From Salipaludibacillus aurantiacus (lineage in GTDB: Bacteria > Bacillota > Bacilli > Bacillales > Salisediminibacteriaceae), in contig NZ_FOGT01000003.1 of assembly GCF_900111295.1 (NCBI RefSeq), positions 285,553 to 349,552 on the forward strand: DNA of 64,000 nucleotides, written 5' to 3'. Positions 29,681 to 39,414 of the stretch are shown here, piece after piece. Position 1 is the first letter of the stretch. Each line of letters opens with the position of its first letter. Both the position numbers and the translations under genes were made by a program. The notes under the pieces were generated by a model. That model made no database searches. It saw only the letters and a program-made list of their open reading frames with translations, and was not told the DNA's origin.

Positions 29681-30408
29681 TTAGAGTATTGTTTGAAGAC
29701 ATTGAGCATGTTTTAATCGAAGTAACTATGGCGGTCATTCCTTTGCTGATTTTCTTTTTCGTCTTTCAGTTTTTCTTTCTTAAACTGGAAAAAGAAAAGA
29801 TAAAAAATATAGTGATCGGGATCATTTTTACTTTTGCAGGACTTGTTTTATTTTTGCAAGGTGTTGAAGTTGGATTCTTCCCTGCCGGCGAAGCAATTGG
29901 AGAATCCCTGGGAGCCCGGGAAAATACCATGTTCCTTCTTCCTGCATTGGGATTTTTATTCGGACTTGTAGCCACTTTCGCTGAACCGGCTATCAGGATC
30001 CTAAATTATGAAGTAGAAAAAGTGACAGCCGGTTCCATATCAAAAAACGTGATGTTAATTACTCTCTCTCTGGGTGTCGGTGTATCTATCGCATTGTCGA
30101 TGTTCAGAATATTAGCAGGGATACCGTTATGGTGGTTTATCGTACCCGGTTACGCACTTGCCCTTATCCTTATTTTTATTTCTAAAGACCGCTTTATCTC
30201 TATTGCTTTCGATGCGGGGGGAGTAGCAACCGGACCAATGACGGTAACATTTATAATGGCTATTGCTGTAGGTGTTGCAACAGTTACAGAAGGCAGGGAT
30301 CCGTTAGTGGACGGATTTGGTATGATTGCTCTAGTAGCCTTGACTCCTATCATTTCAGTGCTCATACTCGGTCTGATCTACAAACAAAAGGAGCGGATGG
30401 AACAATGA
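29677..30408 (+). CDS. DUF1538 integral membrane protein, second subunit
   Basis: 243 aa, about seven hydrophobic segments. It repeats the motifs of its neighbour: ATFAEPAIRILNYEVEKVTAGSISKN, SIAFDAGGVATGPMTVTFIMAIAVGVATV and GFGMIALVALTPIISVLILGLIYK. The conserved acidic AEP and the Gly-rich DAGGV-TGPMTV loop are likely parts of the transport path. ATGA overlaps on both sides (with the first DUF1538 gene and with the PII gene) imply coupled synthesis and stoichiometric assembly. Confidence 0.88.
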   Translation: MIRVLFEDIEHVLIEVTMAVIPLLIFFFVFQFFFLKLEKEKIKNIVIGIIFTFAGLVLFLQGVEVGFFPAGEAIGESLGARENTMFLLPALGFLFGLVATFAEPAIRILNYEVEKVTAGSISKNVMLITLSLGVGVSIALSMFRILAGIPLWWFIVPGYALALILIFISKDRFISIAFDAGGVATGPMTVTFIMAIAVGVATVTEGRDPLVDGFGMIALVALTPIISVLILGLIYKQKERMEQ

Positions 30409-31109
30409 ATAAACTTCGCAGAGACCACAAGCTCTTAGTCACTATTGTTAAAAAGGGCAAAGCTAAAAAAGTTATGAAAGCAGCTAAATCCGCAGGATCC
30501 GAAGGCGGCACAATTTTAATAGGCGCCGGAAGGGGCATCCACGAAAAAAAGAAAGTTTTTGGAGTTGATGCTCTCTATGAGAAAGAACTGGTTCTCAACC
30601 TGATCCCTGAAGACATTCTTCCTAATGTGCTGAATGCCGTATTAACAGAAGCCAAACTTTATGAAAAAGGAAAAGGACTGGGATTCATTATTGACATAAA
30701 AAAAACAATCGGAATAGCCCATATGAATTACGAGGAAGAAGTAAAGGAGGATATAGAAGAAATGACTGATGATATTAAACATAAAGGATTTGACCTTATA
30801 ATCACCATTGTGAACAAAGGGGACGCAGGTAAAGTCATTGATGCTTCAAACCGTGGAGGCGCTGAAGGCGGAACGGTTATTAACGGACGCGGAAGCGGTA
30901 TTCATGAAAAAGCTAAACTTTTTTCCATTGCTATCGAACCTGAAAAAGACGTGGTGCTCACATTGATTAAGAAAAGTTATACTAAAAAAGTTTTAAAAGC
31001 TATTGAAGAAGACGTACAAATAAATGAACCTGGAAAAGGAATTTCTTTTGTGCTTCCGGTGGAACAGACAATTGGCATTCACCACCTTATGAAAGAAGCC
31101 CCTAAATAA
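30405..31109 (+). CDS. Tandem PII-like (P-II superfamily) signalling protein
   Basis: 234 aa made of two PII-fold repeats. Repeat 1 (about 1-110) has KLLVTIVKKGKAKKVMKAAKSAGSEGGTIL and KGKGLGFIIDIKKTIG. Repeat 2 (about 120-234) has DLIITIVNKGDAGKVIDASNRGGAEGGTVI and PGKGISFVLPVEQTIG. The EGGT-x5-GRGxHE loop and GKGxxFV strand correspond to the PII B- and C-loop region that binds nucleotides; the classical uridylylated T-loop tyrosine is absent. PII proteins sense ATP/ADP and small ligands and often gate transporters. Its coupling to two membrane subunits suggests the same here (inference). Confidence 0.88.
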   Translation: MNKLRRDHKLLVTIVKKGKAKKVMKAAKSAGSEGGTILIGAGRGIHEKKKVFGVDALYEKELVLNLIPEDILPNVLNAVLTEAKLYEKGKGLGFIIDIKKTIGIAHMNYEEEVKEDIEEMTDDIKHKGFDLIITIVNKGDAGKVIDASNRGGAEGGTVINGRGSGIHEKAKLFSIAIEPEKDVVLTLIKKSYTKKVLKAIEEDVQINEPGKGISFVLPVEQTIGIHHLMKEAPK

Positions 31110-31139
31110 GGGCTCATAAGAAGAAAAAGGAGTGACACT

Positions 31140-31574
31140 ATGCTCAAAGTAAGGGATGTCTTTACCACTATAACAAATGACTTTCCAACAGTAGCACCAT
31201 CAGCGGACTTTGAGGAAATATTCACATCATTTCAAAATATGAATCCTCTATTCCGCTCAATATTCGTAATTGATATCGACTGCAGGTTAAAAGGAACTAT
31301 ACCAGTCTCTAAAATGATAAAAGGTTTCTCTTTGAAAAAAGGAATCCGCACGCGTCACTCTTATTCTGTTAAAAGTTTATTCCAGTTGACATCTTCTCAC
31401 ATGACTGCTGAAGATTTAATGGTCAAGTGTCCTATCATATATCAAGATGACTCCCTGGAAGAAGCCCTTCAATTTATGGTTGAAAATAATGTTGACGAGC
31501 TGCCTGTGCTGGATGAAAATAAGAGAATAGCAGGCCATTTAAATATTTTTGAGCTACTCCAAAATTTTGACTGA
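31140..31574 (+). CDS. CBS-domain protein
   Basis: 144 aa. Two CBS motifs form one Bateman module: an N-terminal degenerate copy (VRDVFTTITNDFPTVAPSADFEEIFTSFQ) and a clear second copy (MTAEDLMVKCPIIYQDDSLEEALQFMVENNVDELPVLDENKRIAGHLN). Such modules bind AMP, ATP or other adenylates. AAAAAGGAGTGAC precedes the ATG, 30 bases after the PII gene, in the same operon. It is likely a second nucleotide sensor for the DUF1538 membrane complex (inference). Confidence 0.9.
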   Translation: MLKVRDVFTTITNDFPTVAPSADFEEIFTSFQNMNPLFRSIFVIDIDCRLKGTIPVSKMIKGFSLKKGIRTRHSYSVKSLFQLTSSHMTAEDLMVKCPIIYQDDSLEEALQFMVENNVDELPVLDENKRIAGHLNIFELLQNFD

Positions 31575-31606
31575 AAGGGCTGGATACATTAAGTATCAGC
31601 CCCTTT
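31574..31606. terminator. Bidirectional terminator of the cassette
   Basis: AAAGGGCTGGATAC pairs with GTATCAGCCCCTTT with a one-base bulge, between the CBS gene and the convergent khtU. Confidence 0.75.
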
Positions 31607-31610
31607 CTGT

Positions 31611-32780
31611 TTATCCAGGTAATTTAACTTTAGATGGCTTTTTATTAGGATAAAACGCGCTTGAAATCTTTGGAGCAAACTGAAAAAGAATGATGCCTGT
31701 GATAGCCGTGGATAAAATGATGACACTGCTAAAAACCATGAGCTCCGCAGAAGCCAAAGCGGCAATTATAATGGAAAACTCTCCCCGCTGAACGAGAGAG
31801 AAAGCGGCTCTGAGTGAAACTTTTTTAGAGAGGCCGTAAATTCTTCCTCCAACTACTCCGACTATTAGCTTAGCTACTATTCCCCAAACTATAAGAGTAA
31901 TAAGAAGACCGGGCATAGGAATTCCTTCACCGAATTCAATTGTTGTTCCAAACCAGATAAAGAATATAGGCAAAGTCAAATCCCTTACAGGAACTATAAG
32001 ATGTTCCAGCTGCTCCGTTTTCCTTACTTCAGCAATCATAATACCAGCAAGAAAAGCCCCCAATACTTCTGATAAGTTCAAATATAAAGCGATCCCACCA
32101 TAAGCTAAAGCCGTCCCTGCCACAAAAAGTATAAAAGCATCATAATTCAAATACTTATCGAAAAATTTCTCCAGCTTTTTAAATAAAACCTGTCCCAGGA
32201 TGACAGCTCCTGCTATCAGCAATATAACTTTAAATGCGATTATACTGAAAGCACCGGCAGTTAAAGCTGTGCCTGCTGTCAAGCCGACTAAAATGGCCAC
32301 TAAGACGGGAGCCACAAGATCCTCAAAAATTAATAATCCTAATATAAACTCAGATTCGGGGTTAGCCATTCGTTTAGATGTTTCCAGCATTTTAGCGGTA
32401 ATTGAAGAACTGGTAGCGTAAACTACTCCTCCTATTAATAATGCTTCGATGAGACCTAAACCAAATAATAAAACAATCCCCATAGTTATTCCGATATTTA
32501 AAATAACATCCAAAGTACCAGCGGGTGTAACTTTTTTTGCTACATTCATTAGCTGTTTAAGAGGAAATTCCATTCCCAGCATAAAGAACAAAAGAATAAT
32601 TCCAATTTCCCCCACTAAATAAAGCAATTCTGACTCACCTATAAATGAAGCTAATACCATTCCTAATAATATATATACGATGACTTCAGGTACTTTATAG
32701 CGACTTCCAAAAACACCTATAAAAAACATCAGAAGGAATAAAAAGCCGGCCGTAAGGATCACTGGCATCTGAACATCCAA
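31611..32780 (-). CDS. khtU: K+/H+ antiporter membrane subunit (CPA2 family)
   Basis: 389 aa with about 12 hydrophobic segments. The CPA2 features are EIGIILLFFMLGMEFPLKQL, TSSSITAKMLETSKRMANPESEFILGLLIFEDLVAP (with the ion-coupling Asp) and GAFLAGIMIAEVRK. Preceded by its soluble partner KhtT, as in B. subtilis yhaTU (khtTU), which exports K+ in exchange for H+ in alkaline, salt or electrophile stress. The start is TTG at 32780 following GGAGAGGCGG; an in-frame ATG at 32768 is the alternative. The khtS gene of B. subtilis is not seen here. Confidence 0.88.
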   Translation of the reverse strand: MDVQMPVILTAGFLFLLMFFIGVFGSRYKVPEVIVYILLGMVLASFIGESELLYLVGEIGIILLFFMLGMEFPLKQLMNVAKKVTPAGTLDVILNIGITMGIVLLFGLGLIEALLIGGVVYATSSSITAKMLETSKRMANPESEFILGLLIFEDLVAPVLVAILVGLTAGTALTAGAFSIIAFKVILLIAGAVILGQVLFKKLEKFFDKYLNYDAFILFVAGTALAYGGIALYLNLSEVLGAFLAGIMIAEVRKTEQLEHLIVPVRDLTLPIFFIWFGTTIEFGEGIPMPGLLITLIVWGIVAKLIVGVVGGRIYGLSKKVSLRAAFSLVQRGEFSIIIAALASAELMVFSSVIILSTAITGIILFQFAPKISSAFYPNKKPSKVKLPG

Positions 32781-33275
32781 TTATATAACCGCCTCTCCTG
32801 CGCATAGATCTTCAAACTGACTGATTTCCTCCTGTTTCCCAATAGCCATCAGTGTATCGCCTGCCAAGAGTACCTGATCTACATCAGGGCTCGCAATCAC
32901 CTCATCAGTTCTGAAAATTCCCACCACCGAAACCCCGGTTTTTTTTCTTATCTCGGAAGCTCCGATTGACTTGTTTACTAACGGTGATTCTTTTTCAAGT
33001 TTAATCCATTCAGTTACAATTTGACTTTTAAGAAGTTTCATTTTTTCTGAATCGACAGGCTGGTAAACAGCCCCCAAAAGCTGGGCGCCTAACTCACGTG
33101 TTTCATCGGCGGTTAAATCTATGCTGAAGTCTGCCTCATCATTGTCTTTATCATAGAAAAAATACATTTCTCTCTTCCCTGTATGGTGAACTACCAGCAC
33201 TATCATACTGCCTTCACCAGTTATAAATGAAATTTTTTTGCCTATTCCCGGCAAATCAGTCATTTTAACTTTCAT
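32781..33275 (-). CDS. khtT: K+/H+ antiporter regulatory subunit with RCK_C domain
   Basis: 164 aa, close to B. subtilis KhtT. An N-terminal domain (KMTDLPGIGKKISFITGEGSMIVLVVHHTGKREMYFF) is followed by a C-terminal TrkA_C/RCK_C domain (IGASEIRKKTGVSVVGIFRTDEVIASPDVDQVLLAGDTLMAIG), the type that binds c-di-AMP in bacilli. It controls the adjacent KhtU. The start at 33275 follows AAGGAAGGG; the open frame extends 12 codons further. Its stop abuts the khtU start. Confidence 0.88.
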   Translation of the reverse strand: MKVKMTDLPGIGKKISFITGEGSMIVLVVHHTGKREMYFFYDKDNDEADFSIDLTADETRELGAQLLGAVYQPVDSEKMKLLKSQIVTEWIKLEKESPLVNKSIGASEIRKKTGVSVVGIFRTDEVIASPDVDQVLLAGDTLMAIGKQEEISQFEDLCAGEAVI

Positions 33276-33311
33276 TATTACCCTTCCTTTCGACATTAAA
33301 TAAGTCTGCAC

Positions 33312-33677
33312 AGTGTATTATATCCTATTCCATTGTCAGTTCCTACACTTACTTTAGTACGCCCCTAGCTAGTGGTCATATGAATGACAGACGGAAACCG
33401 TCATTCAGGTGGCAATATCAGCGGAGGTACTCTCTCATACGAATCTGCAAGTATTTTGTTATGTTTTGCTGGCAATTACCTTATAGAAGAAACTTATCCA
33501 CTTATTGTCCTTCTTTATAATGTATAGGGTCACAGAAGAAACCGTACCGGCTTTAAACCTCTATTTTTTTTAAGCCTGCTCTATTTTCACTACATTGATG
33601 GCTGTAGTCTGATTGTGAACTGTTTGCTCATCATAATTAACTGTCGTCTCCTTTCGGATATACTTTGCTGGTTAAAC
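33312..33677. other. Intergenic region, no gene assigned
   Basis: About 365 bases between khtT and the Spo0E-like gene's terminator. It contains an imperfect hairpin near 33382-33406 (GAATGA and TCATTC arms) and a GAAAGGAG motif on the minus strand at 33648-33655 that is followed only by very short frames. The khtTU promoter should lie here but could not be fixed. Confidence 0.5.
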
Positions 33678-33720
33678 ATAAAAAGTATCGTAACGGCCCG
33701 GCCATTACGATACTTTTTAT
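33678..33720. terminator. Long perfect terminator hairpin
   Basis: A 16-bp perfect stem (ATAAAAAGTATCGTAA with its complement) and an 11-base loop, A/T-rich on both ends. Downstream of the Spo0E-like gene on the minus strand. Confidence 0.85.
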
Positions 33721-33761
33721 TCTGTAAAAATACTCTGTTTGTTTAGTCATGAAGTAATTTT

Positions 33762-33947
33762 TCATTTTACAGAAGTCGTCTTTTCTTCTGCTGTTGTTTC
33801 GAATTTCCTGTAAAGGTTCATAAGATGATCAAGTTCCTGGCTGTAACGAATGGTTTCTGAGGAAGTAAAACCGTGTTTGTTGGCTGAATATATCATTAAT
33901 TTACGTTTAGCTTCCATTTGGACTTTTAAGGAATTTTTAAAACCCAT
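33762..33947 (-). CDS. Spo0E-like aspartyl-phosphate phosphatase
   Basis: 61 aa, two predicted helices. The second carries the signature SSETIRYSQELDHLMNLY, where SQELD is the catalytic motif of Spo0E, YisI and YnzD. These small phosphatases dephosphorylate Spo0A~P and delay sporulation. The ribosome site is weak (GGTGAGGCG). A CodY-like box lies about 54 bases upstream of the start. Confidence 0.88.
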   Translation of the reverse strand: MGFKNSLKVQMEAKRKLMIYSANKHGFTSSETIRYSQELDHLMNLYRKFETTAEEKTTSVK

Positions 33948-34202
33948 TGTTTACAATCGCCTCACCTTGAATTACATTCGATTTAGATTCTTCTCATACA
34001 ATGTTTCAGAAAATTTACAGGTAATGTGTACTTACGATATTTGTAATTTTACCATACTATTATTCATTATTTCCATTATTAAACGCCAAAAAACGAAACT
34101 TTTATTAAAATTACACAAAAGTTTATGAAAAAATAACATTTTATTTTATTACAAACTAAAAAGTTTTGCGATAATTCCTCTTTTTTCCCAAAAATGGATT
34201 AA
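33948..34202. other. AT-rich upstream region of the Spo0E-like gene
   Basis: Contains the CodY-like box at 34001-34015 and a long AT-rich segment; no gene seen. Confidence 0.5.
34001..34015. promoter_or_regulatory. CodY-like box
   Basis: ATGTTTCAGAAAATT matches AATTTTCWGAAAATT at 13 of 15 positions, upstream of the Spo0E-type phosphatase. It would tie initiation of sporulation to GTP and branched-chain amino acid levels. Confidence 0.5.
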
Positions 34203-34238
34203 AAAATTTCCAGAGGCCTGCATGCCTCTGGAAATTTT
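34203..34238. terminator. Terminator of phosphoglucomutase gene
   Basis: A 15-bp stem (AAAATTTCCAGAGGC with its complement) and a 6-base loop. T-run on the minus strand. Confidence 0.9.
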
Positions 34239-34240
34239 CT

Positions 34241-35974
34241 TTAAATATTATTAACTTTTTCTAAAACATTCTGTTTAATCTCGTCAATCCGTTTATGAAC
34301 AAGGTCAGCAGAGTCTTCCTTCACTCCGAAATAACATTTTATTTTCGGCTCTGTCCCTGACGGTCTGAGACAGTACCAGGATCCATCTTCAAGCAATATT
34401 TTAAGTACATTGGACTGCGGGAGATCAATCGTCTCTGTGTCGCCGCTGCTTATTAAGTGCCGCACACTGGTTTTATAATCCTCAACTGCATATACGCCTT
34501 CTGAAAGGTTCCCATTAGAAATGTCATTGCGGAATTCACTCATAATCCGTTGAATCTTCTCTGCTCCTTCTTTGCCTTTAAATACGAAAGAAGCCAAATC
34601 TTCATAGTAATAACCATAAGTATCGAAAAGGCTGATCAGCCCTTCATATAAGGTCATTCCCTCCTGCTTGTAATAGGCGCACATCTCTGCGGCTAACAGG
34701 CCTGCTTGAATGGCGTCTTTATCTCTTGCAAAAGGCTCGATTAAATATCCGAAGCTTTCTTCGTAGCCGAACAGGAAGGTGTATTCTCCGCTCTCTTCGA
34801 ACTGGCGGATTTTTTCCCCGATAAATTTAAACCCGGTAAGTACATCTAACGTTTTAACACCGAAAGATTCAGCGATTGTACGGCCTATTTCAGAGGTCAC
34901 CACTGTTTTAATAACGACCCCGTTTGAAGGAATAAGCCCTTTTTCTTTTTTCTTTTTGAGCAAGTAATCAAGCATCAGGGCTCCTGTCTGGTTACCTGAT
35001 AATACCTGGTACTTGCCTTCATTATTTTTAACGGCCAGGCCAACGCGGTCTGCATCGGGATCCATAGCAATTAATACATCAGCTCCGGTTTCTTCTCCAA
35101 GATTAATTGCCAATTCAAATGCTTCACGCTCTTCAGGATTAGGCGATTTAACCGTTGAAAATTCTGTATCAGGTATTGCCTGCTGTTCCACTACATTCAC
35201 ATTTGTAAACCCTGCCTTCTCAAAAGCTCTCGTCATAGGCTCTTGAGCTGTTCCGTGAAGAGGGGTGAACACGATAGACAGCTCATCTCCTGTTTGGCGG
35301 ATCAATTCCTTGTCAATAAGCACCGTTTCCAACTGTGCCTGATAGCGGGCATCGATATCTTCCAAGACCCATTCCAGAAGGCCTTGCTGCTCAAGTTTTT
35401 CGGCATCTTCTGTCTTTACGTCAAGCTCATCTTCAACCGCATCAACCATGGCTATAAGACGGTCTGCCTCTTCCGGGACAAGCTGTCCGCCATCTTCTCC
35501 GTACACTTTAAAACCGTTGTATTCCGGAGGATTATGGCTCGCTGTAATCATGGCCCCTGAATGCGTATTTAATTCACGGACTGCAAAAGAAAGTTCAGGA
35601 GTAGGCCGCAATTCCTTAAACAGATACGTTTTAACGCCGTTCGCCCCGAACGTGCAGGCAGCTTCAAGAGCAAATTCTTTCGACATTCTCCGGTTATCGT
35701 GGGCGATTACTATCCCTTTATCAGCGGCTTCCTGTCCGGCGTTTTTTATAAACTGGGCCAGGCCCTGGGCTGCTTTTCTGATGGTGTAAATGTTCATCCT
35801 GTTCGTGCCTGGCCCGATCTCTCCGCGCATGCCTCCGGTCCCAAACTCCAGGTTTTTATAGAAACAGTCCTCTAGAGACTTTTCGTCATCTTCAAACTGA
35901 AGGAGCTCTTCTTTAATATTTTTATCCAGTCCTGTTTTTGATTTCCATTTCTCATACTGCTGTTTCCAATCCAT
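34241..35974 (-). CDS. pgcA: Alpha-phosphoglucomutase / phosphomannomutase
   Basis: 577 aa, alpha-D-phosphohexomutase superfamily, about the size of B. subtilis PgcA (YhxB). The phosphoserine loop is MITASHNPPEYNGFKVYGEDGGQ; the Mg loop is DPDADRVGLAV; the sugar loop GYEESFGYL and the phosphate-binding loop RPSGTEPKIKCYFG are present. It interconverts glucose 1- and 6-phosphate for UDP-glucose, glycolipid and teichoic acid synthesis. GAGGAGG precedes the ATG. Monocistronic. Confidence 0.95.
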   Translation of the reverse strand: MDWKQQYEKWKSKTGLDKNIKEELLQFEDDEKSLEDCFYKNLEFGTGGMRGEIGPGTNRMNIYTIRKAAQGLAQFIKNAGQEAADKGIVIAHDNRRMSKEFALEAACTFGANGVKTYLFKELRPTPELSFAVRELNTHSGAMITASHNPPEYNGFKVYGEDGGQLVPEEADRLIAMVDAVEDELDVKTEDAEKLEQQGLLEWVLEDIDARYQAQLETVLIDKELIRQTGDELSIVFTPLHGTAQEPMTRAFEKAGFTNVNVVEQQAIPDTEFSTVKSPNPEEREAFELAINLGEETGADVLIAMDPDADRVGLAVKNNEGKYQVLSGNQTGALMLDYLLKKKKEKGLIPSNGVVIKTVVTSEIGRTIAESFGVKTLDVLTGFKFIGEKIRQFEESGEYTFLFGYEESFGYLIEPFARDKDAIQAGLLAAEMCAYYKQEGMTLYEGLISLFDTYGYYYEDLASFVFKGKEGAEKIQRIMSEFRNDISNGNLSEGVYAVEDYKTSVRHLISSGDTETIDLPQSNVLKILLEDGSWYCLRPSGTEPKIKCYFGVKEDSADLVHKRIDEIKQNVLEKVNNI

Positions 35975-36057
35975 TTAGTTTCCTCCTCTTTATATATAGG
36001 CAACGTTCTTAAGTTTAGTTATACGCAATTTCCTGCCTATAGTAAAGAGGTTTCACA

Positions 36058-37722
36058 TTAATTTTTTTCTTTTGCTGCCACAGGATTTACAGCATAGAAA
36101 ATTTCTTCTTCAAGACGTTCAATGTGCCGGTCACGTTCTTCCTCACTCCAGTGAAAACGGTCAGACATATACTTCAAGACTCCTATTTTATGTTGTTTAA
36201 CAAAGTCTATATCAAAGAATAAGGCGCTCGTACGTCGGTTAAAGAAATCAATTGGTGAAACTACCATTTCCTCTTCGATTCCATATACGAGAGAAGCGTA
36301 GACACTTGCAGGCAGCCCGTAATGTTTGCCCTCATCTCCGGAAGTTTCTAATATCTCATATACTCTCGCTACATTGGAACCATAAAGACGGGTAAGTTTC
36401 CTGGCCTCTTTCTCACTCAGGCCAATCTCTTTTCCTTTTTTCGTCCAGTTCTCTATAAACGTTTCCAGCTGGTCGGAGCCTCCGACATCACCGCCCGACA
36501 GAACGATTTTTTCTGTGGTGCACTTTTCAGGAACTCCGAGTTCCTTCGCTGTCAAATCGACAATCCGTTCAGCCATTTTCCGGTAACCAGTCAACTTTCC
36601 TCCGGCAATGGATAAAAGGCCGGATTCTGATTCAAAAATCTCATCCTTACGTGAGATTTCTGATGCATCCTTACCTTCTTCATGAATAAGCGGACGAAGC
36701 CCTGCCCAGCTCGATTCCACATCTTCCCTTTGGAGCTTCACTGAAGGGAACATATAATTGGTCGCATCAATAAGATAGGTTAAATCATCTTCGGTCATTC
36801 GAGGAGATGCAATATCTTCAGCATAATGAGTGTCCGTCGTACCTACATAAGTTTTCCCGTCTCTTGGAATTGCAAAGACCATCCGGCCGTCTCCCTCGGT
36901 GTCGAAATAAACGGCCTGTTTCAAAGGAAAACGGGATTGGTCGATGACAATATGGACACCTTTCGTTAAATAAAGGAACTTCCCTTTCTTAGAGCGGTCT
37001 TTTTCCCTTAATTCGTCCACCCATGGCCCTGCAGCGTTAACGACTTTCTTAGCCCGGATATGGTGAATTTCCCCGCTGACCAGGTCTTTTACTTTAGCAC
37101 CAGTTACTTTGCCATTTTCATATAAGAGTGACTCGGCTTTTGTATAGTTGACTGCTTTTGTCCCTCTGTGAACAGCTTCTTTTAAAATTTCGAGAGTTAA
37201 TCTTGCATCATCCGTCTTATACTCGACGTATACACCGCTTCCTTTCAACGTGTCCTGTCGAAGGAGAGGTTCCTTTTTCATAGTTTCTTTCTTGCTTAAC
37301 ATATTTCGTCTTTCTTTACGTTTAACGCCTGCTAGAAAATCATAGACTTTTAATCCCATGGACGTGGCAAACTTTCCAAAAGTTCCCCCCTGGATAATCG
37401 GAAGCAGCATCCATTCAGGGTTAGTCACATGAGGCGCATTCTCGTAAACGATCGCTCTTTCTTTTCCTACTTCAGAAACGATTTTAAATTCAAACTGTTT
37501 TAAATATCTCAACCCGCCGTGTACGAGCTTTGTCGAGCGGCTTGATGTTCCTGCTGCATAATCCTGCATTTCAACAAGCCCGGTCGTCATGCCTCTGGAA
37601 GTCGCATCCAGTGCGATCCCCGCGCCTGTGATTCCTCCGCCGATTACTAGAAGGTCGAGTTCATTTTCACTCATCTGGTTTAAATATGATTGCCGTTGAA
37701 CTGCTGAAAAAGGTTTTACCAT
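36058..37722 (-). CDS. glpD: Aerobic glycerol-3-phosphate dehydrogenase
   Basis: 554 aa, near B. subtilis GlpD length. Membrane-associated flavoprotein that oxidises glycerol 3-phosphate to DHAP and passes electrons to the quinone pool. The FAD site is LLVIGGGITGAGIALDATSRGM; STKLVHGGLRYLKQFEF is a family hallmark; GGKLTGYRKMAERIVDL is near the C-terminus. The first in-frame ATG directly abuts AGGAAAGG, so the ATG nine bases on (37722) is the likelier start. It is preceded by a GlpP-type leader terminator. Confidence 0.96.
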   Translation of the reverse strand: MVKPFSAVQRQSYLNQMSENELDLLVIGGGITGAGIALDATSRGMTTGLVEMQDYAAGTSSRSTKLVHGGLRYLKQFEFKIVSEVGKERAIVYENAPHVTNPEWMLLPIIQGGTFGKFATSMGLKVYDFLAGVKRKERRNMLSKKETMKKEPLLRQDTLKGSGVYVEYKTDDARLTLEILKEAVHRGTKAVNYTKAESLLYENGKVTGAKVKDLVSGEIHHIRAKKVVNAAGPWVDELREKDRSKKGKFLYLTKGVHIVIDQSRFPLKQAVYFDTEGDGRMVFAIPRDGKTYVGTTDTHYAEDIASPRMTEDDLTYLIDATNYMFPSVKLQREDVESSWAGLRPLIHEEGKDASEISRKDEIFESESGLLSIAGGKLTGYRKMAERIVDLTAKELGVPEKCTTEKIVLSGGDVGGSDQLETFIENWTKKGKEIGLSEKEARKLTRLYGSNVARVYEILETSGDEGKHYGLPASVYASLVYGIEEEMVVSPIDFFNRRTSALFFDIDFVKQHKIGVLKYMSDRFHWSEEERDRHIERLEEEIFYAVNPVAAKEKN

Positions 37723-37760
37723 TTGAGACATCCTTTCCTGGTGGGAAGGAGGCTATACAG

Positions 37761-37824
37761 AAAAAGACCACAACATCCTAAGCATGAAAGGAAATCCTTT
37801 TATGCTTAAGTGCTGTGGTCTCTC
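37761..37824 (-). promoter_or_regulatory. GlpP-controlled leader terminator of glpD
   Basis: On the minus strand AGACCACAGCACTTAAGCAT pairs with ATGCTTAGGATGTTGTGGTCT, followed by TTTTT, in the untranslated leader of glpD. B. subtilis GlpP with glycerol 3-phosphate prevents termination at such a leader. The glpF leader carries a similar AGACCA-C arm. Confidence 0.85.
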
Positions 37825-37858
37825 CATATCTCCAGACCTTCATCATTAATTTAAGGTC

Positions 37859-37867
37859 ATTATATCA
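37859..37867 (-). promoter_or_regulatory. Extended -10 promoter of glpD
   Basis: Minus strand TGATATAAT, a perfect extended -10, about 40 bases before the leader hairpin and between glpK and glpD. The -35 is weak. Confidence 0.6.
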
Positions 37868-37887
37868 TAGTTTTTAATTTAATTGTA

Positions 37888-39414
<1,527 letters not shown>

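Noticed and set aside
33570..33641. 23-codon minus-strand frame after a GAAAGGAG motif
   Set aside because: It would have to start with GTT; the nearest ATG frame is only 14 codons and badly spaced.
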